Notes under the pieces: model-generated
Databases searched by the model: none
What the model saw: only the letters and a program-made list of their open reading frames with translations
What the model was told of the DNA's origin: nothing
In this document: one piece after another, positions 1 through 7,737 of the stretch
Position numbering within the stretch: position 1 is the first letter of the stretch
Layout of the letters: each line of letters starts with the position of its first letter
Position numbers and translations under genes: made by a program
Assembly: GCA_031553775.1 (NCBI GenBank)
Contig: JAVBLA010000017.1
Span: 10,932 to 74,931 of the forward strand
DNA length: 64,000 nt
Direction of reading: 5' to 3'
Source of the DNA: JAISFI01 sp031553775
Lineage (GTDB): Bacteria > Bacteroidota > Bacteroidia > Bacteroidales > Azobacteroidaceae

Positions 1-299
1 ACAAATACTAATCCGGTTAACAAGGAAAAAATTCCGACCCAGACTTTAGAGTCGAAAGTGTTATAGAAACAAACACCTCCCCAACCGAATCCGATAAAAA
101 AATTAACCAGATTACGTAAGGAAAAAAGTTGAAAAGGACCACTTGCATCCGCATGTGTGTCGAAATCTGCATTTAAACCGTCAGATGCTTCTAAACCGAT
201 AAAAGTCATGATCATCTGCACAATAAAAAACAGGGAAGAAACCCCTGCAATTACCCAATACACTTTTAGTAAAGGGTCTAAGCTGTTAAACCATTCCAT
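1..299 (-). CDS. NfeD/OB-fold-type membrane protein, N-terminal part (runs off the window)
   Basis: An open frame on the minus strand starts at ATG 299 (MEWFNSLDPLLK) and stays open to the window edge, giving 99 codons. The visible part has a short amphipathic start, a hydrophobic segment at about residues 13-33, a polar stretch rich in Asp and Ala, and two more membrane segments around the motif RNLVNFFIGFGWGG. From memory this pattern is typical of Bacteroidota NfeD-like proteins that carry a C-terminal OB fold and sit beside flotillin/SPFH genes; neither the OB fold nor the partner is visible here. No function can be shown from this fragment. Confidence 0.6.
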   Translation of the reverse strand, partial: MEWFNSLDPLLKVYWVIAGVSSLFFIVQMIMTFIGLEASDGLNADFDTHADASGPFQLFSLRNLVNFFIGFGWGGVCFYNTFDSKVWVGIFSLLTGLVF

Positions 300-451
300 A
301 TTTGTTAAAATTTTGTGCAAGTTAGTTTATTTTTATGAGAATCACCAACTATTTTGAAAGAAATTCTTCCGACCGGTTTTTTAGCCAGGTGTATGTTTTT
401 TCTTTAATTATGAACCTGGTTCAATATGAAGAAGATAGGCTTTTCAACTTG

Positions 452-982
452 TTATTTTGGGGTGATTAATTGCAGATTTTCATCATAAAGCCCAACCAGG
501 ATGCTGTTCCCTTTGCCGTCGACCATCAATCCTCCGAATTTTGCTTTTTCAAATAAAGTGGCCTGACCTTCTTCGAAGAAGTAAGATTCTGCTCCCAACT
601 GAAAAAAAGCATAGTTTCTGTTTTTATACTTAATGGCGATTTCTCCTGATTGAAGCTCCGGAAAATGGTCTTCCAGACGTACTTTTTGTCCGATATGATG
701 CTCGTCCAAGAGTAAAATACAATATCCTGTTTTCAACTTCTCCGAATGTTCATCTGTGGTTTCAAACCTTTGATTGGAACTGATATCCCTGTCTTCGGCA
801 ATTTTATAACGCAAAGACATATAATCTCCCTGTATCAGCGACCGAGGATCTACCGGAGCCAGTTCCAGTAATACCAACGTCCCGTTTTTTAATGTTTTTT
901 CCTTTTGTACGACCGATATATTAAAGTATATCAGCAATGCCAATAATCCCGTCAGGATCAGAATTTTTTTATATGTTGCCAT
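452..982 (-). CDS. GDYXXLXY-family protein
   Basis: The 176-aa protein has one N-terminal membrane segment (about residues 7-25) and the family signature GDYMSLRY at about residues 53-60, preceded by DPRSLIQ. The rest is a beta-rich, charged domain likely outside the cytoplasm. Its start overlaps the end of the upstream DUF4401 gene by 14 nt, so the two are translationally linked. Family knowledge: GDYXXLXY proteins occur with DUF2157 and DUF4401 membrane proteins, as here; the function of the trio is not known. Last gene of the three-gene unit. Confidence 0.85.
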   Translation of the reverse strand: MATYKKILILTGLLALLIYFNISVVQKEKTLKNGTLVLLELAPVDPRSLIQGDYMSLRYKIAEDRDISSNQRFETTDEHSEKLKTGYCILLLDEHHIGQKVRLEDHFPELQSGEIAIKYKNRNYAFFQLGAESYFFEEGQATLFEKAKFGGLMVDGKGNSILVGLYDENLQLITPK

Positions 983-2042
983 CTTTCTTGATTGTTTGAT
1001 AAAATCCCAGCCAGAATAATAAAAATACGAGTCCGGAGAAAAACAGGATTCCTGATTTTACCAGGAGACTGAGTTGCAGGTTATAATAGTATTGACAGAT
1101 AATGTATGCCAGTAGTGCGATACTTAGGGCAATTTCCGTTTTATAATTGAAATAAAACGACAACAGAAGCAGAAGGATACATCCGGAGAGAAAAGGTGCA
1201 AATAGGGTAGGGGCCAATATCAATCCGCAGCAACTGTATACCAGAATTCTTTTCTTTTTCTCCTTTACTTCAAATAATTTGAGGATCAAAGAAATAATAT
1301 AAATGATAGCGGGCCAGATCAGAAGGGATAAAATCCAGAGATAATGATAAGATGTTTCCCATAAAGGGGCAACGACCAGATAAATAAGTCCTGTAGCAAA
1401 TGAAATGAAAAATCCGGTACGGACAGGTTTGAACAGTTTGTTGAATTTTAAATTTTCAGATATGATTTTTGCTTCGGAAAAACTCACCCAAACAAGCATT
1501 GCTCCTGTATTTGCGATTACAATGATAATTGATTCCGGAGAAATACAGCTTTGGAATAATAACAGCAGGCATGCATTGGCAGTCAGTACTGCTAACAGGC
1601 ATATGATGTAATTGTTTGTTATGAGAATGCTTAAAACCGATAGAGCAATGCATACGGATGTTATAGCATTATAGCTCATAGAACAGATTTCAGACAATCC
1701 GATAATAAATGATGAAAAACCGATTACATAAAGAGCAATGCAACAGGTGTCCACAATTGTATTCTCTATTTTCTTGTCTCCGATGATAGAAACTGCCATA
1801 AGCACAATGCCGAGAATAACAAGCGATATTTCTGAGTCGAACGCTCCGGAAAGAAAAAGAAATCCCAGAAAGGCCAGTCCTGCAAATATACCTCCCAGAA
1901 TGGATAATATTTTGATAGCTATACCTGAATAGGCAATTTTATATTTGGAGATAGCCTCTCGCAACTTTTCTTCGTCATAGATAAAACTGTCATCTTCAGT
2001 TTTGACTTTTTCTAAAAGGAAATTGATATCATTTGTTTCCAT
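969..2042 (-). CDS. DUF4401 domain membrane protein
   Basis: 357 aa with about ten hydrophobic segments from residue 40 to 350 and a short charged cytoplasmic N-terminus; the C-terminus ends in a basic tail. The match is to DUF4401, which accompanies DUF2157. It overlaps DUF2157 upstream by 14 nt and the GDYXXLXY gene downstream by 14 nt, a tight three-gene operon. No catalytic motif is visible, and transport or envelope roles are only guesses. Confidence 0.8.
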   Translation of the reverse strand: METNDINFLLEKVKTEDDSFIYDEEKLREAISKYKIAYSGIAIKILSILGGIFAGLAFLGFLFLSGAFDSEISLVILGIVLMAVSIIGDKKIENTIVDTCCIALYVIGFSSFIIGLSEICSMSYNAITSVCIALSVLSILITNNYIICLLAVLTANACLLLLFQSCISPESIIIVIANTGAMLVWVSFSEAKIISENLKFNKLFKPVRTGFFISFATGLIYLVVAPLWETSYHYLWILSLLIWPAIIYIISLILKLFEVKEKKKRILVYSCCGLILAPTLFAPFLSGCILLLLLSFYFNYKTEIALSIALLAYIICQYYYNLQLSLLVKSGILFFSGLVFLLFWLGFYQTIKKDGNI

Positions 2043-2982
2043 TCCAGTTTGTGTTTAGAGTGATAATCAGTTTGATAATGAGCGTGATACTTGCGACAAT
2101 AAAAATACCGATCAGGAAAAACATGGAGATCGCATCATCCATCCATTTTCCGATCAGGAAAGAAATAATAGCAACAGCAGCAGCCGGGATGGTTGCTATA
2201 TAAAAGACATTTTTGTATCGTAGCCCATAAATAACCGCTCCGGAAAAACCAGCCAGGCATAGAAACAAACACCATCCGGACGCGACGGTGAATTCATTCT
2301 CAAAAATAACAAAAATAACACCTGATGAAATTAGTGTGACGGTTGCCAATGTTACGATATAATTGAGCCAGACAGGTCTGTTTTTGATTATCTTCTTTCT
2401 GTAAAGTGTTTCATAAACCACAAGAAACCCCGAATTGATCAGAAATAAAATATTATTCCGGGTAAGCTTTTCCCAATCCGCTACCTGGTCATAATACATC
2501 CAGACTGTGATATTGACCAAGGTCATAAAAACCAGCCAAAGGGGAGGAAAGTTGACGGCAAAAGCCCATAAGGCAATAAATACAGTCCATGCCAGAAAGA
2601 AATCATAAGCATTGGCTCCGGTTTGATAGATTTGCCCGAAAACACCGAACAATGCCCCTACTAACAAGGCGGCCCCTGTCATAATGATACTTTTAATAAC
2701 CGGGGTAAACCGGCTAAACAATGCAATTGATACGCTGGCGACAATCAAAACTTCAACCAGACCGATTTTAACTGCTTCCGGCATCTCATCCCAGTTGAAG
2801 GCAAAGAAAAAGATGATTCCGGAAATACAAAATGCAACGCCAAGTCCTAAAAGTAAAATATTAAGAAATTTAATCCAGTCGGATTTACCGGTATAGACCT
2901 CAGACTGCAAGGTTTGCTTTATTTCTTCCGCCTTCCAGTTGCTGTTGCGGCTGATGATGTGGATAATTTCTCGGGTAACCAT
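2029..2982 (-). CDS. DUF2157 domain membrane protein
   Basis: 317 aa from ATG 2982 (MVTREIIHIISRNSNW). A longer frame reaches 3039, but its extra 19 codons are only a translation of the heptad repeat array, so the internal ATG is chosen. A soluble helical N-terminal domain of about 50 residues is followed by some eight to ten membrane segments, as in DUF2157 proteins. A TAACTTTG -7 element on the minus strand (3037-3044) places transcription start near 3030, so the repeat array lies in the 5' leader. First gene of the DUF2157/DUF4401/GDYXXLXY unit; function unknown. Confidence 0.8.
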   Translation of the reverse strand: MVTREIIHIISRNSNWKAEEIKQTLQSEVYTGKSDWIKFLNILLLGLGVAFCISGIIFFFAFNWDEMPEAVKIGLVEVLIVASVSIALFSRFTPVIKSIIMTGAALLVGALFGVFGQIYQTGANAYDFFLAWTVFIALWAFAVNFPPLWLVFMTLVNITVWMYYDQVADWEKLTRNNILFLINSGFLVVYETLYRKKIIKNRPVWLNYIVTLATVTLISSGVIFVIFENEFTVASGWCLFLCLAGFSGAVIYGLRYKNVFYIATIPAAAVAIISFLIGKWMDDAISMFFLIGIFIVASITLIIKLIITLNTNWNGNK

Positions 2983-2987
2983 AGAGT

Positions 2988-3022
2988 AATTGAAAATTGA
3001 GAATTGAAAATTGAAAATTAAC
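2988..3022 (-). repeat. Heptad array (TTTTCAA)n in the leader of the DUF2157 gene
   Basis: Read on the coding (minus) strand this is about five tandem copies of a 7-mer of the type AATTTTC/AATTCTC, ending 5 nt before ATG 2982. It has no G on the coding strand. It forms the left arm of an inverted pair with the array at 3116-3153, with 93 bp of core between. Confidence 0.85.
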
Positions 3023-3036
3023 AAATAATATGGGGA

Positions 3037-3044
3037 CAAAGTTA
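3037..3044 (-). promoter_or_regulatory. -7 box TAACTTTG for the DUF2157 operon
   Basis: The minus strand reads TAACTTTG, a match to the Bacteroidota -7 consensus TAnnTTTG. No convincing -33 TTTG is seen at the expected distance. The predicted start leaves a leader of about 45 nt made mostly of the heptad array. Confidence 0.5.
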
Positions 3045-3115
3045 GGGAATATATGTAAAGTATTGGTATGGCGTCTGTTTTAATTTTACCATTACAACAA
3101 AGTCATTGAAAAATA

Positions 3116-3153
3116 AATTTTCAATTTTCAATTTTCAATTTTCAATTCTCAAT
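3116..3153 (+). repeat. Heptad array (AATTTTC)n upstream of the pfp promoter
   Basis: Five 7-bp units (AATTTTC four times, then AATTCTC) run directly into a C-run and then the pfp promoter. Together with 2988-3022 this is an inverted repeat between divergent genes. Here the array lies upstream of the -33 element, not in the leader. Confidence 0.85.
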
Positions 3154-3166
3154 CCCCCCCCGCCTG

Positions 3167-3197
3167 TTGTGTTTTTCGAAAAAAATTCCTACATTTG
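3167..3197 (+). promoter_or_regulatory. Bacteroidota promoter for pfp
   Basis: TTG at 3167-3169 and TACATTTG at 3190-3197 are separated by 20 nt, close to the consensus TTTG-N19-21-TAnnTTTG. The predicted leader to ATG 3256 is about 50 nt. Confidence 0.7.
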
Positions 3198-3255
3198 CAA
3201 GCCTTTAGAAAAAGGATCTTATCTTATAATTTCTAACTACTTAATACTAAATACG

Positions 3256-4902
3256 ATGACTAAAAGTGCTTTGCAAATTGCCCGCGCTGCTTACCAGCCT
3301 AAAGTTCCTAAAGCTCTTAAAAATGCTGTTGTAGCAAAAGAAGGAGCGTCCACCCAATCAGTAGCCGACCAGGATGCTATTAAAGCTTTGTTTCCGAATA
3401 CTTACGGAATGCCTATCATCTGTTTCGAGGAAACAACAGAAAAAGTATCTTATCCGACTACCAATGTGGGAGTAATTCTTTCCGGGGGACAAGCACCAGG
3501 CGGTCATAATGTTATTGCCGGAATTTTCGACGGTTTGAAAAATATGAATAAAGACAATCGCCTGTATGGGTTCATCCTGGGTCCCGGTGGTTTGATCGAC
3601 CATAAATATATGGAACTGACTGCCGATATTATCGATGAATACCGGAATACAGGAGGTTTCGATATTATAGGTTCCGGACGTACCAAACTGGAAACCACAG
3701 AACAATTTGATAAAGGTCTTGAAATCCTGAAAAAACTGAATATTACCGCTTTGGTAATTATTGGTGGGGACGATTCTAATACAAATGCCTGTGTATTGGC
3801 AGAGTATTATAAATCGATCAATGCCGGAGTACAGGTAATTGGTTGTCCGAAAACTATCGACGGTGACCTGAAAAACGAAATGATCGAAACTTCTTTCGGT
3901 TTCGATACTGCTTGTAAAGTGTATTCGGAAGTAATCGGAAATATTCAGCGTGACTGTAATTCCGCCCGTAAATACTGGCATTTCATCAAACTGATGGGCC
4001 GTTCGGCTTCTCATATTGCCTTGGAATGTGCTCTTCAGGTACAACCCAATGTTTGTATCATTTCGGAAGAGGTGGAAACTGAAAACAAATCATTGGATGA
4101 TATTATTAATTATATAGCCGGATTTGTTGCTGCCCGTGCAGAAAAAGGTGATAACTTCGGTACTGTGTTGATCCCCGAAGGTTTGATCGAATTTATTCCG
4201 GCCATGAAAAAATTGATTTCGGAATTGAACGATTTCCTGGCGGTCAATGCGGAAGAATTCAAGAGAATCAAAAAATCCGCTCAAAGAGATTATATTATCA
4301 GCAAATTAAGCAAAGAAAACGCAGCTATATATGCCAGCCTTCCGGAAGGAGTAGCGCGTCAGCTGACTTTAGACCGCGACCCACACGGAAACGTACAGGT
4401 TTCTTTGATCGAAACGGAAAAATTGTTGGCAGAAATGGTAGGTGTACGCCTGTCTGAATGGAAAGATGCTGGTAAATACAACGGAAAATTTGCTTCCCAG
4501 GTACACTTCTTCGGATATGAAGGACGTTGCGCCGCTCCGTCTAACTACGATGCCGATTATTGTTATTCTTTGGGATATACTGCTTCATGCCTGATCGGAT
4601 CCGGAAAAACAGGCTATATGTCGTCTGTCCGCAACACAACTGCTCCTGCTGAAGAGTGGATTGCAGGAGGGGTGCCGGTGACTATGATGATGAACATGGA
4701 ACGCCGTCACGGAGAGATGAAGCCGGTAATCCAGAAAGCATTGGTCGACCTGAAAGGCGCTCCGTTCAAAGCGTTTGCAGCCAATCGCGACGCCTGGGCC
4801 ATCAATACCGATTATGTATATCCGGGTCCCATCCAATACTTCGGCCCGACAGAAGTATGCGACCAACCCACTAAAACACTGTTACTGGAACTACAGAAAT
4901 AA
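3256..4902 (+). CDS. pfp: Diphosphate--fructose-6-phosphate 1-phosphotransferase (PPi-PFK)
   Basis: Phosphorylates fructose 6-phosphate with pyrophosphate in cytoplasmic glycolysis; reversible. The 548-aa protein has the sugar/phosphate loop GGQAPGGHN (about residues 79-87), GGDDSNTNA and PKTIDGDL; the Asp in GGDDS and the Gly in TIDGD mark PPi rather than ATP as donor. MGRSASHIAL is the substrate-binding segment. Length fits the long, plant-beta-like PPi-PFK common in Bacteroidota. The start is ATG 3256 (MTKSALQIA); the frame can be read back to 3106, but that part translates the repeat array and the promoter. Followed by a 15-bp inverted repeat and the PurF-like gene. Confidence 0.95.
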   Translation: MTKSALQIARAAYQPKVPKALKNAVVAKEGASTQSVADQDAIKALFPNTYGMPIICFEETTEKVSYPTTNVGVILSGGQAPGGHNVIAGIFDGLKNMNKDNRLYGFILGPGGLIDHKYMELTADIIDEYRNTGGFDIIGSGRTKLETTEQFDKGLEILKKLNITALVIIGGDDSNTNACVLAEYYKSINAGVQVIGCPKTIDGDLKNEMIETSFGFDTACKVYSEVIGNIQRDCNSARKYWHFIKLMGRSASHIALECALQVQPNVCIISEEVETENKSLDDIINYIAGFVAARAEKGDNFGTVLIPEGLIEFIPAMKKLISELNDFLAVNAEEFKRIKKSAQRDYIISKLSKENAAIYASLPEGVARQLTLDRDPHGNVQVSLIETEKLLAEMVGVRLSEWKDAGKYNGKFASQVHFFGYEGRCAAPSNYDADYCYSLGYTASCLIGSGKTGYMSSVRNTTAPAEEWIAGGVPVTMMMNMERRHGEMKPVIQKALVDLKGAPFKAFAANRDAWAINTDYVYPGPIQYFGPTEVCDQPTKTLLLELQK

Positions 4903-4915
4903 TAACTAAAATGAA

Positions 4916-4995
4916 GAACCGGAAACAAAGAAAAAAGATCGATCTGAACCCTTCGTGTACAGAAAGACCTTTTTCACACCCTTTGTTTCCGGTTC
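4916..4995 (+). other. Long inverted repeat between pfp and the PurF-like gene
   Basis: GAACCGGAAACAAAG (4916-4930) and its exact reverse complement (4981-4995) frame 50 nt. A short T-run follows (CGTTTTA), so it could be a terminator for pfp or a structured leader for the next gene. Confidence 0.5.
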
Positions 4996-5035
4996 ATCGT
5001 TTTATAAATCTATCAACACACATCGATTCGTCGTT

Positions 5036-5060
5036 TTCAATTTTTAATTTTCAATTATTA
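5036..5060 (+). repeat. Heptad array in the leader of the PurF-like gene
   Basis: About three and a half units of the TTTTCAA type, with drift (TTTTTAA, TTATTAA), end 5 nt before ATG 5066. Same orientation relative to the gene as the other leader arrays. Confidence 0.7.
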
Positions 5061-5065
5061 AACTC

Positions 5066-6472
5066 ATGGGTGGTTTTTTCGGAACGATTTCCAATAAAGA
5101 ATGTATCAACGACCTCTTCTACGGAACAGATTATAATTCCCATATGGGAACTAAACGGGGAGGGTTGGTTACATGGACTGAAAACGGCCTGAAACGTTCG
5201 ATCCACAACCTGGAAAATTCCTATTTCAGAGGAAAATTTGAATCCGATCTGGGAAAATTTACGGGTAAATCGGGGATAGGTATCATTAGTGATACGGACC
5301 CGCAACCGATGGTAATGAATTCACGCCTGGGTAAATATGCGGTGGTAACCGTTGCCCGGGTGAATAATATGGACGAACTGGAAACCGGATTACTGGAGCG
5401 CGGAAAGCATTTTACGGAAATGAGTTCGGGTAAAACCAATCAAACCGAATTGATTTCTCTCCTGATCGACGAAGGACGGACTTTTGTCGAAGGAATCGAA
5501 AATATGTACAACCGCATACAAGGCTCATGTACCTTGTTGATCCTAACGGAAAAAGGAATTATTGCCGCCCGCGATAAACTCGGAAGAATTCCGGTCGTAT
5601 TGGGTAAAAAGGCCGGAGCCATGGCGGTTTCAAATGAACCCTGCGGGTTTCCCAACCTGGGATATGAAATCGAATACAATATGGGTCCCGGAGAAATCGT
5701 ACTGATCAACGACAGCGGATTTATCCAGCTTCGCAAACCGGATAAAAAACGGCAGATCTGTTCTTTCTTATGGGTCTATTACGGATATCCTGTCTCGGAA
5801 TATGAAGGGATCAATGTGGATGAGGTCCGCAACAATGGGGGACGGGAAATGGCCAGAACAGACGATCTGGAAGTGGATTTTGTTTCCGGAATTCCGGATT
5901 CCGGAATCGGCCATGCTTTAGGGTATGCGGAAGGAAAAGGAGTACCCTACCGTCGTGCATTCATTAAATATACACCTACCTGGCCCAGAAGTTTTACGCC
6001 TGCCCGGCAGGAGCAACGGGAATTAGTGGCTAAAATGAAGCTAATACCCAACCGTGCTTTGTTACGGGGTAAAAGAGTAATTTTTTGTGATGATTCTATT
6101 GTCCGGGGTACCCAGTTAAAAGACAATGTAAACATTTTGTACGGATACGGAGCGAAAGAGGTGCATATGCGCATTGCCTGTCCTCCATTGTTATATCCAT
6201 GCCCATTTCTGAACTTCACCGCTTCCAAATCACATTTGGAACTGATTACCCGCCGGATTATCAAAGACCTGGAAGGAAGCGATGACAAAGATCTGGATCA
6301 ATATGTGCAGACCGGTTCGGAAAAATATGAAAAAATGGTGGATTGTATCCGGACGCAACTCAATATCACTACATTGAAATTCAATACTCTGGAGAACCTG
6401 GTCAAATCCATCGGCCTTCCTAAAGAAGACCTGTGTACCCATTGCTGGGACGGTACCAGTTACTTCAGATAA
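5066..6472 (+). CDS. PurF-like amidophosphoribosyltransferase homologue lacking Cys2
   Basis: 468 aa. The N-terminal half has the class II glutamine amidotransferase fold (MGGFFGTIS; then a segment around NSHMGTKRGG that corresponds to QHRGQEGAG of PurF). The C-terminal half is a phosphoribosyltransferase with the PRPP loop VIFCDDSIVRGTQ at about residues 338-350. In true PurF the residue after the initiator Met is the catalytic Cys; here it is Gly, and no other start restores a Cys. The glutaminase should therefore be dead, leaving ammonia-dependent activity or a different role. From memory similar proteins are annotated as amidophosphoribosyltransferase across Bacteroidales, so this is a family trait rather than a sequencing error. 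It lies 44 nt upstream of pepT. Confidence 0.8.
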   Translation: MGGFFGTISNKECINDLFYGTDYNSHMGTKRGGLVTWTENGLKRSIHNLENSYFRGKFESDLGKFTGKSGIGIISDTDPQPMVMNSRLGKYAVVTVARVNNMDELETGLLERGKHFTEMSSGKTNQTELISLLIDEGRTFVEGIENMYNRIQGSCTLLILTEKGIIAARDKLGRIPVVLGKKAGAMAVSNEPCGFPNLGYEIEYNMGPGEIVLINDSGFIQLRKPDKKRQICSFLWVYYGYPVSEYEGINVDEVRNNGGREMARTDDLEVDFVSGIPDSGIGHALGYAEGKGVPYRRAFIKYTPTWPRSFTPARQEQRELVAKMKLIPNRALLRGKRVIFCDDSIVRGTQLKDNVNILYGYGAKEVHMRIACPPLLYPCPFLNFTASKSHLELITRRIIKDLEGSDDKDLDQYVQTGSEKYEKMVDCIRTQLNITTLKFNTLENLVKSIGLPKEDLCTHCWDGTSYFR

Positions 6473-6488
6473 TATAAGAGAACAAATA

Positions 6489-6513
6489 TTTTTTCACTTT
6501 TCATTTTTCACTT
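6489..6513 (+). repeat. Heptad array (TTTTCAC/T)n in the pepT leader
   Basis: TTTTCAC, TTTTCAT and TTTTCAC units end 3 nt before ATG 6517. A sequence variant of the leader array with the same 7-bp period and no G. Confidence 0.7.
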
Positions 6514-6516
6514 ATT

Positions 6517-7737
6517 ATGAATGTGACAGACAGATTCCTCAAGTATGTATCTTTCGATACCCAATCGGACGAAAGTACAGGCACAACTCCCAGTACCGGC
6601 AAACAAATGATCCTTGCCAGGGAATTGGAAAAAGAACTCCGTGACATGGGACTGACGGAGATTTCACTGGATGAACATGCCTACATGATGGCAACACTTC
6701 CGGCCAATACTTCGGAAAATCTTCCCGTGATCGGTTTTATCGCTCATATGGATACTAGTCCGGATATGTCAGGAAAAGATGTAAAGCCTCGTATTGTAGC
6801 AAAATACGATGGTTCGGTTATTGTATTGAATGAAACAGAACGGGTCTGTCTTTCACCTTCTGATTTTCCGGAATTACTGCATTATGTTGGGCAGGACCTG
6901 ATCGTAACCGATGGGACAACTTTGCTGGGCGCTGATGATAAAGCGGGCATTGCTGAAATTATAACTGCTGTTTGTTATTTGCAGGAACATCCGGAAATCA
7001 AACACGGAAAAGTGCGGATCGCTTTTACCCCGGACGAAGAAATTGGCATGGGAGCTTCCAAATTCGATGTGGAACGCTTCGGATGCGATTGGGCTTATAC
7101 TATGGATGGTGGTGAAATAGGTGAGCTGGAATACGAAAACTTCAATGCAGCCGCAGCTAAAGTCATATTCAAGGGAAGAAATGTTCATCCGGGCTACGCT
7201 AAGAACAAAATGATCAATGCGATGCATTTAGCCATGCAGTTCAATAGCATGCTTCCGGCAGAACAGCGTCCGGAACATACCGAAAAATATGAAGGATTTT
7301 TTCACCTGACCCATATGGAGGGGACCGTGGAAAATGCGGAAATCTCATACATCATCCGGGATCATGATAAAGATATTTTTGAAAATAGGATTAAAAAATT
7401 ACAAGAGATAGCTGCCTTCATGAACATTCTCCATCCGGAATCCGTTCAATTGGAAATCCGTCAGCAATACAAGAATATGAGGGAAATCATCGAACCCCGC
7501 ATGCATATTGTCGACCTGGCATTCCGGGCTATGGAAGCGGTAGGAGTAAAGCCGCAGGTCAAAGCGATCCGTGGAGGAACCGATGGTTCGCAGCTTTCTT
7601 TCAAAGGCTTGCCTTGTCCGAATATTTTTGCCGGAGGTTTGAACTTTCACGGAAAATATGAATTCATCCCGGTTCCATCGATGGAAAAAGCAGTAGAAGT
7701 TATAGTGAAAATTATAGAATTAACACCCCAAAAGTAA
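6517..7737 (+). CDS. pepT: Peptidase T (tripeptide aminopeptidase, M20B)
   Basis: Dizinc cytoplasmic exopeptidase that removes the N-terminal residue from tripeptides. The 406-aa length is standard. Zinc and catalytic motifs: AHMDTSPD (about residues 78-85), LLGADDKAGIAE (bridging Asp), FTPDEEIGMGA (catalytic and metal Glu), MDGGEIGE, a dimerisation-domain segment around HPGYAKN, and the terminal metal His in GLNFHGKYE. Its TAA overlaps the gcvT ATG by one base, so the two are co-translated. Confidence 0.95.
   Translation: MNVTDRFLKYVSFDTQSDESTGTTPSTGKQMILARELEKELRDMGLTEISLDEHAYMMATLPANTSENLPVIGFIAHMDTSPDMSGKDVKPRIVAKYDGSVIVLNETERVCLSPSDFPELLHYVGQDLIVTDGTTLLGADDKAGIAEIITAVCYLQEHPEIKHGKVRIAFTPDEEIGMGASKFDVERFGCDWAYTMDGGEIGELEYENFNAAAAKVIFKGRNVHPGYAKNKMINAMHLAMQFNSMLPAEQRPEHTEKYEGFFHLTHMEGTVENAEISYIIRDHDKDIFENRIKKLQEIAAFMNILHPESVQLEIRQQYKNMREIIEPRMHIVDLAFRAMEAVGVKPQVKAIRGGTDGSQLSFKGLPCPNIFAGGLNFHGKYEFIPVPSMEKAVEVIVKIIELTPQK

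Noticed and set aside
2988..3153. Heptad arrays as CRISPR-like repeats or simple assembly artefacts
   Set aside because: The unit is only 7 bp with no spacers, and similar arrays recur at many intergenic sites with sequence drift, so they are real, non-CRISPR repeats.
3106..3255. A 50-codon N-terminal extension of PPi-phosphofructokinase
   Set aside because: It translates the heptad array and the promoter (TACATTTG at 3190-3197), so transcription would begin inside it. ATG 3256 gives the family N-terminus.
3358..4044. A 228-codon open frame antisense to pfp, and many similar antisense frames over the adhesin, tkt and fhs genes
   Set aside because: They lie wholly opposite well-supported genes, have no promoter, and their translations have no domain-like pattern. 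They are shadows of the coding strand.
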